From NCBI GenBank assembly GCA_024234675.1, contig JACKNU010000001.1, positions 930,001 through 994,000 of the forward strand: a DNA stretch of 64,000 nucleotides, read 5' to 3'. A program made the translations under genes and the position numbers. Source of the stretch: Pseudomonadales bacterium. GTDB taxonomy: Bacteria; Pseudomonadota; Gammaproteobacteria; Pseudomonadales; Halieaceae. Within the stretch, counting starts at the first letter, position 1. Each line of letters begins with the position of its first letter. The notes beneath the pieces were generated by a model that was not told the DNA's origin, did not search any database, and saw only the letters and a list, made by a program, of their open reading frames with translations. Positions 25,127 through 34,599 of this stretch are shown here, in pieces.

Positions 25127-25142
25127 GTTATATAAATATAGC
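25127..25142. promoter_or_regulatory. Inverted-repeat operator candidate (site 6)
   Basis: GTTATATAAATATAGC matches the GTTATA-N4-TATAAC half-sites at 11 of 12 positions. It lies in the divergent gap between the LeuC-like gene and the gene at 25163, about 20 bases upstream of the latter's start, where a bound repressor could block transcription both ways. Confidence 0.5.
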
Positions 25143-25162
25143 ATTATATCTAAGAGGTTAAT

Positions 25163-26032
25163 ATGGCGTCTCCCCCGCTGCTGGGCCCGATCGCCCTGTG
25201 CACCCTGGTTGCGGCCGACGGGGCTGGGCTGGTCGCCGCCTATACCGGCTGGCTGCACCAGCAGGTGGCCGCCAGCGGGGCGCTGGACGGCGCCACGGCC
25301 AGCGCCATTGGCCAGCCGCAACTGGCTGGGAACCCCAGCTGGCTGCTGCAAAACGCCGCGGGCCGGACCTGGTTGCAGGTGATCGAGTGCCCCCTGGCGC
25401 CCCCCCGGGACCACCTGGCTACTTACGGCTGGCTGGCCATGGAGGTGCTGGTAGGTGATGTTGACCAATTGGCGGCCAGCCTGGCCGACTCGCCCTTCGA
25501 ACTGCTCCGGCCCGCCGCCGATCTCGACCTGTCGGAACAGATACGCGCCTGCCAGGCCCGCGGCCCCGCCGGGGAGATCCTGTACCTTACCCAGGTCAAG
25601 GCGCCTGTGCCCCCCTTTGAGTTGCCGCGCTGCGAGGCACCGGTAGACCACCTGTTCATCCCGGTGCTCTCCACTCCGTCGCGGGAACTGAGCCTGGCGC
25701 AGTATGCGCAGCTGGCGGACAGGGACGGCCTCTGCTTTGATACCCGGATCACGGTCGTCAACCAGGCCCGCGGCTTCGACCTGCAGCGGCGCCACCCCGT
25801 GGCGACCCTGCAGCTGGCCGGCGACTCACTGCTGGAACTAGACCAGATAGGCGGCACCGTCGGGACGCCCCAGGGAATCTGCCAGGGCATCGCCTGCGTG
25901 GCGTTTGCGTGCCAGCGGGCCGCAGCTGGCAACAGCTTGCCACTGCAGACCGGCCCCTTCTCCGGCAGCGCGGTCAGCGCCCACACCGGGTTTGCCGGCG
26001 AACACTATGTGCTGGTTCACCCTCAACCCTAA
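25163..26032 (+). CDS. Hypothetical protein, possible glyoxalase/VOC fold
   Basis: A 289-residue protein. Two halves each show a strand pattern like vicinal-oxygen-chelate modules: GPIALCTLVAADG and WLAMEVLVGDV in the first half, PVDHLFIPVLSTP and HPVATLQLAGDSLLELDQIG in the second. Clear metal ligands are not obvious. AGAGG precedes the ATG. The next gene follows after 16 bases. I regard the fold as plausible only; if right, it could be an isomerase, lyase or ring-cleavage enzyme in the pathway. Confidence 0.5.
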   Translation: MASPPLLGPIALCTLVAADGAGLVAAYTGWLHQQVAASGALDGATASAIGQPQLAGNPSWLLQNAAGRTWLQVIECPLAPPRDHLATYGWLAMEVLVGDVDQLAASLADSPFELLRPAADLDLSEQIRACQARGPAGEILYLTQVKAPVPPFELPRCEAPVDHLFIPVLSTPSRELSLAQYAQLADRDGLCFDTRITVVNQARGFDLQRRHPVATLQLAGDSLLELDQIGGTVGTPQGICQGIACVAFACQRAAAGNSLPLQTGPFSGSAVSAHTGFAGEHYVLVHPQP

Positions 26033-26048
26033 ACAAGCGGAGTAACCC

Positions 26049-26771
26049 ATGGCATATCGCACCATCAGGGGCAAGATTCTCTACACCAGTAAAAAGCCCG
26101 AACGCCTGGACCAGGAGCGGGGCCGCGAGTACTTCACCATCACCCGGCAGCCGGACGGCACCGATGTGGTCCACGCCCACTGCGAGATCGACGACGCCCC
26201 CATGGTGGTGCGCGACGTGGTGCAGGCCCTGGACCACGCCACATCCGCGCCCCTGGATTGCCATGTGCGCCTGACCGTGGGCGACGCCTTCGAGGGCAGC
26301 GGCTGGTTCCGCTTTACGGACAGGCTCGTCGAGTGTGAAACCTTCAACCGCAAGGATGGGCGCATCACCCAGCGCATAGAACTGGCGCAGCCGGTGCAGT
26401 GGATGCAGTGCCATCCCATCGTCGGCGACGCCCTGCTGATGAAAGCCTACGACCTCAGCGCCGGCCCGGGCAAGCGCTTCCTGGACAATGTGATGCTCTC
26501 GTCCCCCGATCACCGCGGCGCCACCGGACCCATGTTGTTCCGCCTGGGTTTCGGCATCCAGTACGTGGGCAGGGAGCGGATCGAGGTGCGCGCCGGCGAG
26601 TTCGAGGCCCACCACTTCCAGGTGGTGGATACCGCGGGGCAGCTGCCGGAAGAGCACCCGCCCTACGACGTGTGGTGCACGGCCGACGACGACTACATCC
26701 TGTTGCGCGCCGGCGTAGGTGGCTACATGCAAACCCATTACGAGCTGGTGGAACTGGATATCTTCCACTGA
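26049..26771 (+). CDS. Hypothetical protein, beta-rich
   Basis: A 240-residue soluble protein that I do not recognise. It contains a repeated strand pattern, with GSGWFRFTDRLVECETFNRKDG in the middle and FRLGFGIQYVGRERIEV followed by AGEFEAHHFQVVD near the end. There are several His and Trp residues but no known motif. It is co-oriented with the VOC-like gene at a 16-base distance, so probably in the same operon and under site 6. Its C-terminal half loosely recalls DUF3108-like proteins. Confidence 0.5.
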   Translation: MAYRTIRGKILYTSKKPERLDQERGREYFTITRQPDGTDVVHAHCEIDDAPMVVRDVVQALDHATSAPLDCHVRLTVGDAFEGSGWFRFTDRLVECETFNRKDGRITQRIELAQPVQWMQCHPIVGDALLMKAYDLSAGPGKRFLDNVMLSSPDHRGATGPMLFRLGFGIQYVGRERIEVRAGEFEAHHFQVVDTAGQLPEEHPPYDVWCTADDDYILLRAGVGGYMQTHYELVELDIFH

Positions 26772-26831
26772 AGAGCAGCCGGGCCGGCGTATCCGCTATA
26801 GTTGCGGATCAGGGCGATCACCGCCGCGGGT

Positions 26832-28286
26832 TCAGCGTGAAAACTCCATCACGCCATCCTGTAGGCGCCCGAAACGCAGCGCGAAAATATCCTTGATGTA
26901 GTTCTGGTACAGCTTCCACGGGGCGTGCGCTCCCTGGCGTGGAAATTTGTGCAGCGCGCGTTGTATGTAACCGGAAGACAGGCTCATATGCGGTTCGACC
27001 TCCAGCCCGGTATCCCTGTTTACCGGGGTGCAGGTGCGGTAACCGTGGCGCTCCATGTAATTCAGCAGGCGACAGACATAGTCACAGGTGAGGTCGCACT
27101 TGAGCGTCCAGGAAGCATTGGTATAACCGGAGGACAGCGCCATGTTCGGTACACCGCTTACCATCATGCCCTTGTAGCTGAGCGCCGCGTGCGGCTCGAG
27201 CACCTGGCCATCTATGGTAAACACCACATCGCTAAGGAACTGCATCTCCAGTCCGGTGGCCGTCACGATAATATCCGCCTCCAGTTCCTGCCCCGACTGC
27301 AGGCGCAGGCCGTGCTCGGTAAAGCTGTCGATATAGTCGGTGACCACCGAGGCACGACCTTCCCGAATCGCCTTGAACATATCGCCGTCCGGCACCAGGC
27401 AGAGGCGCTGCTCCCAGGGGTAGTACTTCGGGGTGAAATGGGTGTCGACATCGTAATCCGGGCCCATCTCATCCCTGACCATGGCGATAATGCGCTGCTT
27501 CGCCTCGCGCGGATACTTGAGGCAGCGCTCATAGATGTAACGCTGGAACAGGATATTGCGCCAGCGGATAATGAAGTAGGCCACTTTGCCAGGCAGCAGG
27601 TCCCGCAGTTTGTTGGCGAACTTATCCTCGGCGGGGCGCGACACCACATAGGTGGGGGAACGCTGCAGCATGGTGACATGGGCCGCGGTCTTCGCCAGCG
27701 CCGGCACCAGGGTCACGGCGGTCGCGCCGCTGCCGATCACCACCACCCGCTTGCCGCTGTAATCCAGGTCTTCGGGCCAGAACTGTGGGTGGATGATTTG
27801 CCCGCCGAACCGTTCGGTACCCTCGAACTCCGGCGTATAACCGCGCGCATAGTTGTAGTAGCCGCTGCACATGTGCAGGAAGTTACAGCTGATATGTTCT
27901 GTTTCGCCGCTGGCCGCCTGCTCGATTTCGACGTCCCAGCGCGCATCCGGTGTGGACCACTGCGCTCGCACTACTTTGTGGCCGTAGCGAATATGCGGCT
28001 CGAGACGGTGTTCCGCAACGGTCTCGCGCAGGTAGTCGAGGATATGGGGCGCATCGGCAATGGCCTTGGGATGAGTCCAGGGCTTGAAGGCATAGCCCAG
28101 CGTATACATATCCGAATCAGAGCGTATACCCGGGTAGCGGAACAGGTCCCAGGTACCGCCCAGGGCCTCGCGCCCCTCCAGGATGAGGTAGCGCTTGCCC
28201 GGGCAGTTCTGCTGCAGGTGACAGGCCGCCCCGATGCCGGATATGCCCGCGCCCACGATCAGTACATCGACATGCTCGACTGTCAT
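26832..28286 (-). CDS. FAD-dependent monooxygenase (Baeyer-Villiger/EthA type)
   Basis: A 484-residue flavin monooxygenase. The FAD motif is VGAGISGIG at residues 11-19, followed by the GGTWD signature. The Baeyer-Villiger fingerprint FxGxxxHxxxWP is FGGQIIHPQFWP, and the NADPH motif is VIGSGATA. The sequence looks closest to the EthA branch. Such enzymes insert oxygen next to a carbonyl, making esters or lactones, or oxidise heteroatoms. In this island it could cleave a linear tetrapyrrole at a carbonyl-bearing bridge or oxidise a side chain, but no evidence selects the substrate. It diverges from azlC, and no shared operator was found. Confidence 0.82.
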   Translation of the reverse strand: MTVEHVDVLIVGAGISGIGAACHLQQNCPGKRYLILEGREALGGTWDLFRYPGIRSDSDMYTLGYAFKPWTHPKAIADAPHILDYLRETVAEHRLEPHIRYGHKVVRAQWSTPDARWDVEIEQAASGETEHISCNFLHMCSGYYNYARGYTPEFEGTERFGGQIIHPQFWPEDLDYSGKRVVVIGSGATAVTLVPALAKTAAHVTMLQRSPTYVVSRPAEDKFANKLRDLLPGKVAYFIIRWRNILFQRYIYERCLKYPREAKQRIIAMVRDEMGPDYDVDTHFTPKYYPWEQRLCLVPDGDMFKAIREGRASVVTDYIDSFTEHGLRLQSGQELEADIIVTATGLEMQFLSDVVFTIDGQVLEPHAALSYKGMMVSGVPNMALSSGYTNASWTLKCDLTCDYVCRLLNYMERHGYRTCTPVNRDTGLEVEPHMSLSSGYIQRALHKFPRQGAHAPWKLYQNYIKDIFALRFGRLQDGVMEFSR

Positions 28287-28410
28287 AATTTATCTCTCGC
28301 CAGCCCCTGGTCTGCCCAGTCTAAACCATAATGAACGCCGGGGCAGGCCGGCGGCAATGCAGGCCAGCGCGGATATTGCGGCAGCGGGGCAATCACAGTA
28401 ACGTGCGGCG

Positions 28411-29106
28411 ATGCACAGTCGCAGCAAAAACATGGCGCTGGGGGCGCTGGAGACCCTGCCCCTGGTCGTTGCCGCCTTCCCTTTCGGGCTGGTGTTCGGC
28501 GCCCTGGCCCAGGGCATCGGCCTGCGCTTCGCCGAGGCCCTGGGCATGTCCGCGATTGTGTTCGCCGGGGCTTCGCAGTTTATCGCCCTCAGCCTGCTGG
28601 CCAGTGCCGCCCTGCTGCCGGTGATCGTGTTCACCGTGTTCGTGGTCAACCTGCGGCAGATGCTCTACTCCGCCAACCTGATGCACCACACCGGGCACTG
28701 GCCCCAGCCCCTGCGCGCGCTGCTGGCCTTCTGGCTTACCGACGAGACCTTCGCCGTCGTGACTGATCGCCTCAACCGGCATCCGGGCGAGCCGGGCCTG
28801 CGCTGGTTTTACCTGGGCTCGGCGCTGTTCATGTACTGTTTCTGGCAACTCGCGACGGTGCTTGGCTACCTGCTGGGGGAACGAGTACCGGGGCTGGCAA
28901 ACTGGGGGCTGGATGTCGCCATGATCGTGGCGTTTATCGGCATCGTGGTACCGGCGCTGCGGCGGCGCGCCGACTGGGCCTGCGGTGCCACAGCCTTCGC
29001 GGCGGCGCTGCTCACCCACGACTGGCCCCACCAGAGCGGCCTGCTGTGCGCCTCCCTGCTCGCGATTGCAGTGGGCATGTGGGCCAGCCGCGTGGGCCAG
29101 GCATGA
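28411..29106 (+). CDS. azlC: AzlC-family branched-chain amino acid exporter subunit
   Basis: A 231-residue membrane protein of the AzlC/YgaZ family. The diagnostic N-terminal region LPLVVAAFPFGLVFGALAQG and the following FAGASQFIALSLL are present. About seven helices are expected. AzlC and AzlD together export branched-chain amino acids or analogues. The stop overlaps the azlD start (ATGA). Confidence 0.88.
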   Translation: MHSRSKNMALGALETLPLVVAAFPFGLVFGALAQGIGLRFAEALGMSAIVFAGASQFIALSLLASAALLPVIVFTVFVVNLRQMLYSANLMHHTGHWPQPLRALLAFWLTDETFAVVTDRLNRHPGEPGLRWFYLGSALFMYCFWQLATVLGYLLGERVPGLANWGLDVAMIVAFIGIVVPALRRRADWACGATAFAAALLTHDWPHQSGLLCASLLAIAVGMWASRVGQA

Positions 29107-29417
29107 ATATCTGGTTACTGATCGCAATGATGGCACTGGTGACCTACCTGCCCCGCTACCTGCCCATGGCATTGGCCGGCCGGGTGCGGCTGCCGGCGCC
29201 GCTGGGACAGGCGCTGGATTTCGTACCGATCGCCGTACTCACGGCAATCATCGCCCAGGGCGCGCTGGTGCGCGGGGGCGCGGTGGATTTCAGCCTGGGC
29301 AACCTGCACGCGCTGGCGGCCCTTGCCGCCTTCGGCGCGGCCCTGCTGTGGCGCCGGCTGTTCGTGACCATCGCGGTGGGACTGGGGTGCTTTGTCCTGT
29401 TGCGCTTGTTGCTGTAG
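29103..29417 (+). CDS. azlD: AzlD-family transporter small subunit
   Basis: A 104-residue membrane protein with the AzlD/YgaH pattern MALVTYLPRYLPMAL and three or four helices. Translationally coupled to azlC. Typical length for the family is about 100-110. A REP-like repeat begins five bases after its stop. Confidence 0.88.
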   Translation: MNIWLLIAMMALVTYLPRYLPMALAGRVRLPAPLGQALDFVPIAVLTAIIAQGALVRGGAVDFSLGNLHALAALAAFGAALLWRRLFVTIAVGLGCFVLLRLLL

Positions 29418-29422
29418 ATTTC

Positions 29423-29490
29423 TGGTCGAATGAATTCCACCCTGCAGGGAGCACCTCCCCCTGTAGGGCGGATTTCAATCCGCCGGCGCT
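29423..29490. repeat. REP-like repeat, copy 1
   Basis: A 68-base element between the convergent azlD and hyuB genes. It shares GAATGAATTC, ACCCT, CCCCTGTAGGGCG, TTTCAATCC and CCGGCGCT, in the same order, with the element at 52801-52866. The inner GGCGGATT-TC-AATCCGCC forms a perfect eight-base stem. Extragenic, palindromic and located between 3' ends, it looks like a REP/BIME-type element. Confidence 0.65.
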
Positions 29491-29497
29491 CTCGCCG

Positions 29498-31369
29498 TTA
29501 TGTACCGGCAACAAAGGTCGGCGCCACCGGCGCCGGCAGGTGGGTCTCCGCCTCGCAGCGGGCACGGATATCCTCCACGCTGCCGCCGAAGTTGAACAGC
29601 GCGATGTCATCCCCGCGACTGGCTACCCGCTCTGCCCGCAGGGCTTCGGTGGCCGCTGTATCCACCGTGCCATCCTCAGCGATAACCACGCCATAACGCT
29701 TGGCGCCCTCACGGCTCACCAGGCGGCGCTGCACATCCTGGCGCACCAGATCGGGGTCGCGCCGGTAGGGGTCGCCCCAGCCGCCGCCGCCCCAGGTATT
29801 GAAGTACAGCAGGTCGCCCTCCTTCACCTTGATACCCTCGGCCTTGGCCGGCAGCCACTGCTCACTGCCGTCGGCGCGCACCAGCCGCTTGGTGGAGCGC
29901 AGGCCCGTCTCGCCGCCCAGCACGCCCCAGGGGTACATCAGCCAGCGCTCGTCGTGAATACCGATTTCTCCGTCGCAGAGGAAACGGTAGGCCACGCTGA
30001 GGCCGTTGCCGCCGCGGTGCAGGCCGGCGCCGCCGGAGTCGGGTATGGTCTCGTAGCGCTCGATGCGCAGCGGGAAGTAGGATTCGATAAACTCATTGGG
30101 CACGTTGGTAAAACCCGGCCACAGGGAATGACCGTCCGGGCCGTCGCCCACCGGCCGCCCGGGTATACCGCCGAAGCCGATCTGGAACAGCTGGAACCAC
30201 TCGCCCTGCTTGTCGTAGCCAGAGTAGAACAGGTGGGGCGAATCGGAAAAGCCCGCCGCGTTCAGCATCTGCTCCGGCGCGCCCATGCCCAGCAGCGCCC
30301 CCAACAGGTCGAAGATGCGACCCAGCGCGTGGGTGCGCCCGGACAGGGCCGCGGGAAAGTTGGGTTTCAGCAGCGTGCCCTGCGGGATGCGCACATCCAC
30401 CAGGTCGTAGAAGCCGTCGTTGAACACGATCTGCGGATCCACCACGTTGATGGTGAAGGAGCCGAAGAACATCTTGAACATGTCCTCGTTGAGGAAAAAG
30501 TTCACCGAGCTCTGGGCCTGGGGGTCGGTACCGTCGAAATCGAAGATGGCGACATCGCCCTCGCGCCACATCCTGCACTTGATCTTGTAGGGCCCCATGC
30601 CCATGCCGTCGTCGCAGAGGAAATCCTCGAACTCCCGCGGCTCCTCGGGAATGAACATGCCGATGATGTGCTTCATGGCGTCGTAGTTGCGCTGCAACAT
30701 GATATCCATGGTCGCCACCAGCACGTCGTCGCCGAAGCGCCGGGCCAGTTCGACACAGCGCCTGGCGGCGGTATTGCAGGCCGCCACCAGGGCGTTGAGG
30801 TCGAAGCGGTTCCACTGGGGGGTGCGCACATTGTGCAGGATCAGCTCCAGCAGGTCCGCCTGCAGCACGCCTTTCTTGTACAGCTTGATCGGCGGGATGC
30901 GAATCCCCTCCTGGTAGATGGTGGTGGCCTGGATGGGAATGGAGCCGGGCACCATGCCACCGTTATCGGACATATGGCCGAACATGGCCGACCACGCGAT
31001 ATGGCGGCCGTTCTTGAATACCGGTACCAGCACCACCCAGTCGGGCAGGTGCGACACCGCGGCGTTGCACAGGTAAGGATCGTTGGTGAGGATGACATCC
31101 CCCTCCTCGATCTCGGCGTCGTAGGCCTCCAGGAACGGGCCGATAAAGGAACCGAACTGGCCCACCACCATCTTGCCCTGGCGATTGGCGATCATGGGAA
31201 AGCAGTCGCCCTGTTCCCGGATCCCGGGCGACATGGCGGTGCGGAACAGCACCGCGTCCATCTCCTCGCGGGCGTTGCGCAGGGCGTTCTCGATGATATC
31301 GACGGTCACACCGTCCACATCCACCTTTGCGAAGGGGGTCTCGTTGCTCTGGATGATGGTCGCGGTCAT
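29498..31369 (-). CDS. hyuB: Hydantoinase/oxoprolinase subunit B
   Basis: A 623-residue HyuB-family protein, somewhat longer than typical bacterial members. It opens with the family pattern VTVDIIENALRNAREEMDAV, SPGIREQGDCF, then NDPYLCNAAVSHLPD and later FDFDGTDPQAQSSVN. HyuA/HyuB enzymes hydrolyse cyclic amides such as hydantoins, N-methylhydantoin or 5-oxoproline with ATP. It follows hyuA by one base and ends the long minus-strand operon. A lactam or imide ring from pyrrole breakdown is a sensible substrate in this context; acetophenone-carboxylase-like roles are the alternative within the family. Confidence 0.85.
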   Translation of the reverse strand: MTATIIQSNETPFAKVDVDGVTVDIIENALRNAREEMDAVLFRTAMSPGIREQGDCFPMIANRQGKMVVGQFGSFIGPFLEAYDAEIEEGDVILTNDPYLCNAAVSHLPDWVVLVPVFKNGRHIAWSAMFGHMSDNGGMVPGSIPIQATTIYQEGIRIPPIKLYKKGVLQADLLELILHNVRTPQWNRFDLNALVAACNTAARRCVELARRFGDDVLVATMDIMLQRNYDAMKHIIGMFIPEEPREFEDFLCDDGMGMGPYKIKCRMWREGDVAIFDFDGTDPQAQSSVNFFLNEDMFKMFFGSFTINVVDPQIVFNDGFYDLVDVRIPQGTLLKPNFPAALSGRTHALGRIFDLLGALLGMGAPEQMLNAAGFSDSPHLFYSGYDKQGEWFQLFQIGFGGIPGRPVGDGPDGHSLWPGFTNVPNEFIESYFPLRIERYETIPDSGGAGLHRGGNGLSVAYRFLCDGEIGIHDERWLMYPWGVLGGETGLRSTKRLVRADGSEQWLPAKAEGIKVKEGDLLYFNTWGGGGWGDPYRRDPDLVRQDVQRRLVSREGAKRYGVVIAEDGTVDTAATEALRAERVASRGDDIALFNFGGSVEDIRARCEAETHLPAPVAPTFVAGT

Positions 31370-31370
31370 A

Positions 31371-33440
31371 TCAGTTGCCCCCTTGCGCCGGGTTGATCAA
31401 CAGGTTGCCGATGGGGTCGACCCGGGCGTCGTAGCCGGGCAGCACCACGGTGGTGGAATCCATCTCGCCGATAATGGCCGGGCCGGGCACCACCAGGCCC
31501 TCGTGCAGCTTGCTGCGGTCGTAGATATAGATCTCGTGCCACTGCCCCTCGTAATAGAAACGGCTGTCGTGAATGCGGCACTGCTCCAGGGTGGTGCCGG
31601 CCTGCCCGGTCTTCAATTCGGCGATGGCCTTGGCCCGGGCCTTGGCCAGGGCGCGGATCATAAGTATTTCGTGCCCGTCCCCCAGTTTGAAAGTGAAAAG
31701 CTGCTCGTGCTCGGCATCGAACTGGTCGGTCAGCAGGGCCACACCCCGCTGGCGCAGCTCGGCCTCGGTGAAGTCCACGGTGATCTGGAAGGCCTGGCCA
31801 GCGTAGCGCAGGTCCGCCTGGTAGCTGACTTCGTGCTCGGCCTCGGGGATGCCGTCCGCCACCAGGGATTCACCGGCGCGCTGTTGCAGCTCCCGCAGGT
31901 CGGCGAGCAGTTGCGCGTCGGTGAGGTCGCCCGCCATGGTGAGGTAGGTGCGGGCTGCCTCGTCCTGCACCTGGGTGGTGGCATCGCCGTAGGCACACAG
32001 CACCCCGGGACCCGGGGGAATGATCACCGGCCAGGCATCGGTGAGGATGCCCAGGGCATTGGCGTGCAGCGGCCCGGCCCCGCCGAAACCCACCAGGGCG
32101 AAGTCCCGGGGGTCATAACCCTGCTCCACCGACACCAGCCGCAGGGCGCCGAACATGGACTCGTTGACGATCTTGCAGATGCCCTCGGCAGCGGCCATCA
32201 GGTCTATCCCCATGGCGTCTGCAACTTTTTGCACAGCTGCCACTGACGCCTCGCGGTTGATATCCATCTTGCCGCCCAGCTGCACATCCGAGGGCAGGTA
32301 GCCCAGCACCACGTTGGCGTCGCAGACCGTGGGCTGCTCACCGCCCTTCATGTAACAGGCCGGCCCGGGGACCGCGCCAGCGGACTCGGGACCCACCCGC
32401 AGGGCCCTGGTCAGCTCCGGAACGAAGGCGATGGAGCCGCCCCCGGCACCTACGGTGCGCACGTCCACCGAGGGGGCGCGCACCCGTACATCACCGACGA
32501 TGGTCTCGCGCCGCACCCGGGCCCGGGAGTTCTGGATCAGGGCCACGTCGGTGGAAGTACCCCCCATGTCGAAGGTCAGGATATTGTCGAAACCGGCCCG
32601 GCTGCAGAAGTAGATGGCACCGGAAACGCCACCGGCGGGCCCGGACATGAGCAGGTTGACCGGCGATTCGGCGGAGCCGCGGGCCGAGGCCAGGCCACCG
32701 TCGGAGCGCAGGATGGACAGCTGGGTGTCGCCGCCCATTTTTTCCTCCAGGGCGGCCTGCAGGTTGCGCACGTACTTGGCCACCTCGGGGCGCACATAGG
32801 AGTTGACCACGGTGGTCTCGGTGCGCTCGTACTCCTGCATTTCCGGTACCACTTCGCTGGAGATGGAGATGGGGGTATCGGTGAATATTTCGGCGGCGAT
32901 CTCCCGGGCGCGGCGCTCGTGTGCGCCATTGATATAGGCGTTGATAAAGCAGATGGTGAGGGCCTGCACTTCGCCCCGGGCGTACAGCGCCTCGAGATCG
33001 GCGCGCAGCTTGTCCTCGTCCAGTTCGCGCACCGTGCTGCCGTCCGCGGCCATGCGCTCCTCGGCACCTATGGTCAGCTCCAGCGGAGCCAGCAGGGGCT
33101 TCTTGACGAAACTGACCCAGCCGCCCAGCCCCCCGGGGCAGAAGGAGCGCGCCACCTGCAAGGTATCTTCATAGCCCGCCGTGGTGACCAGCCCCACCCG
33201 CGCGCCCTTGCCGGTAAGTACGGCGTTGGTGGCCACGGTGGTGCCGTGCATGACGCGGTTGATGCCTTTGGGGTCGATGCCGGATTCGTCGCAGATGCGG
33301 GCGATGCCGTTGAGCACGCCAATGGAGGAGTCCTCGGGGGTCGAAGGCACTTTCGCGGTGTGGGTCTCGCCGCTCTCTTCGTTGATCAACAGGAGGTCAG
33401 TGAAGGTTCCCCCGACGTCTACGCCCAGCCTGTAACTCAT
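31371..33440 (-). CDS. hyuA: Hydantoinase/oxoprolinase subunit A
   Basis: A 689-residue HyuA-family ATPase subunit. The first ASKHA phosphate motif is GVDVGGTFTDLLL. MHGTTVATNAVL, a second nucleotide motif DMGGTSTDVALI, and GFGGAGPLHA further on are all standard. Length is typical for the family (about 680-700). A ribosome site CAGGAG lies nine bases before the ATG. It is followed directly by hyuB. The 175 bases upstream to the next gene show no strong operator, consistent with read-through from the upstream operon or a local promoter. Confidence 0.88.
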   Translation of the reverse strand: MSYRLGVDVGGTFTDLLLINEESGETHTAKVPSTPEDSSIGVLNGIARICDESGIDPKGINRVMHGTTVATNAVLTGKGARVGLVTTAGYEDTLQVARSFCPGGLGGWVSFVKKPLLAPLELTIGAEERMAADGSTVRELDEDKLRADLEALYARGEVQALTICFINAYINGAHERRAREIAAEIFTDTPISISSEVVPEMQEYERTETTVVNSYVRPEVAKYVRNLQAALEEKMGGDTQLSILRSDGGLASARGSAESPVNLLMSGPAGGVSGAIYFCSRAGFDNILTFDMGGTSTDVALIQNSRARVRRETIVGDVRVRAPSVDVRTVGAGGGSIAFVPELTRALRVGPESAGAVPGPACYMKGGEQPTVCDANVVLGYLPSDVQLGGKMDINREASVAAVQKVADAMGIDLMAAAEGICKIVNESMFGALRLVSVEQGYDPRDFALVGFGGAGPLHANALGILTDAWPVIIPPGPGVLCAYGDATTQVQDEAARTYLTMAGDLTDAQLLADLRELQQRAGESLVADGIPEAEHEVSYQADLRYAGQAFQITVDFTEAELRQRGVALLTDQFDAEHEQLFTFKLGDGHEILMIRALAKARAKAIAELKTGQAGTTLEQCRIHDSRFYYEGQWHEIYIYDRSKLHEGLVVPGPAIIGEMDSTTVVLPGYDARVDPIGNLLINPAQGGN

Positions 33441-33615
33441 CTATTGTGACTCCTGTTTTTTTATCGCTTGCTGTAATTCTTAGACCGGCGCCGAACCAGG
33501 TGCAGCTTAGCGGGACCGTGAGAGGCATGAATGCCGAACACGAGCCTACATGGACGTATTCACGGCGAGTCCCGACTATCTGTACCCGGCCCGGCGCGGG
33601 CAAACGGAGCGGCAC

Positions 33616-34524
33616 TCAACCAGCCCGCTTCGCCAACCACGGCTTAAGCCAGGCCTTGGCGCGCCCACCCGGGGCGGTGCCGGTTAATTCTTCCGCCAGG
33701 TCCGAGGCCCGCAACAGCGCATCGAGATCTATGCCGGTGTCAAAACCCATCTGCTCCAGCATCATCACCACGTCCTCGGTGGCGACATTGCCGCTGGCGC
33801 CCGGGGCGAAGGGACAACCGCCGAGGCCGCCGATGGAGGAGTCGAAGCGGCGAATGCCGGATTCGACAGCGGCGTAGACGTTGGCAAGACCCATGGCGCG
33901 AGTGTCGTGGAAATGACAACCCAATTGCCCGGGGCCGTGCTCCGCCACCAGCTCGGCGGTGAGGCTGCGCACCTGCTGGGGGTTGGCGGCGCCAATGGTA
34001 TCGGCGACGACCACCCGGTCGGCCCCCAGCTCCAGGAATCTGGCAGCGCTGGTGCGCACCACCCCGGGATCGGTGGCGCCGTCGAAGGGGCAGGCGAAGG
34101 CAACGGAGATGGTGGCGATCACCTCGATACCATCGGCGGCGGCACTGGCCAGGATGGCGGCGGTGGCCTCATCGGCCTCGGCAATGCTCATGTTGACGTT
34201 CTTGCGAGCCATGCTTTCGCTGGCGTACAGCACCATGGTGACGGAGCGGGCGCCGGCGGCCCGGGCCAGTTCATAGCCCCTCATGTTGGGTATCAGCACG
34301 GTGTAGTGCAGGTCACCGGCGGGCAGCGATGCCAGCACGGCGTCGGTACCGGCCATGGCCGGCACCGCCTTCGGCGAAACGAAGCTGCCCACTTCTATGC
34401 TGCTCACCCCGGCTGCGGCGATGGCGGCGATCAGCTGCAGGCGCTGCTCCACGCTGAGTATCCCGGGCTGGTTCTGCAAGCCGTCGCGGGGGCCGACATC
34501 GGTTATGACTAGCTGCTTATCCAT
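33616..34524 (-). CDS. HMG-CoA lyase-like enzyme, copy 2
   Basis: A 302-residue HMGL-family lyase, paralogous to the gene at 20157. Motifs are TDVGPRDGLQNQ, HFHDTRAMG with the metal His pair, and GGLGGCPFAPGASGN with the catalytic Cys. ATG 34524 is selected because GGGAG is four bases upstream and the protein then begins directly with the first strand; a longer frame reaches 34584. It stands between the bicupin gene and hyuA in the minus-strand operon, with two CoA-transferase genes nearby, suggesting C-C cleavage of a CoA-activated hydroxy acid. Confidence 0.83.
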   Translation of the reverse strand: MDKQLVITDVGPRDGLQNQPGILSVEQRLQLIAAIAAAGVSSIEVGSFVSPKAVPAMAGTDAVLASLPAGDLHYTVLIPNMRGYELARAAGARSVTMVLYASESMARKNVNMSIAEADEATAAILASAAADGIEVIATISVAFACPFDGATDPGVVRTSAARFLELGADRVVVADTIGAANPQQVRSLTAELVAEHGPGQLGCHFHDTRAMGLANVYAAVESGIRRFDSSIGGLGGCPFAPGASGNVATEDVVMMLEQMGFDTGIDLDALLRASDLAEELTGTAPGGRAKAWLKPWLAKRAG

Positions 34525-34599
34525 ATGCTCCCGATTCATCGCATCCAATACGGTCTGGCAGGCGCGTATGCGCCGCCCGACCACTCACAGTGTATACGC

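Noticed and set aside
28985..31396. Very long plus-strand frame (803 codons) across azlD and hyuB
   Set aside because: It runs antisense to the clearly recognised hyuB gene, has a low-complexity His/Gly/Val-rich translation, and reflects third-position G+C bias rather than coding.
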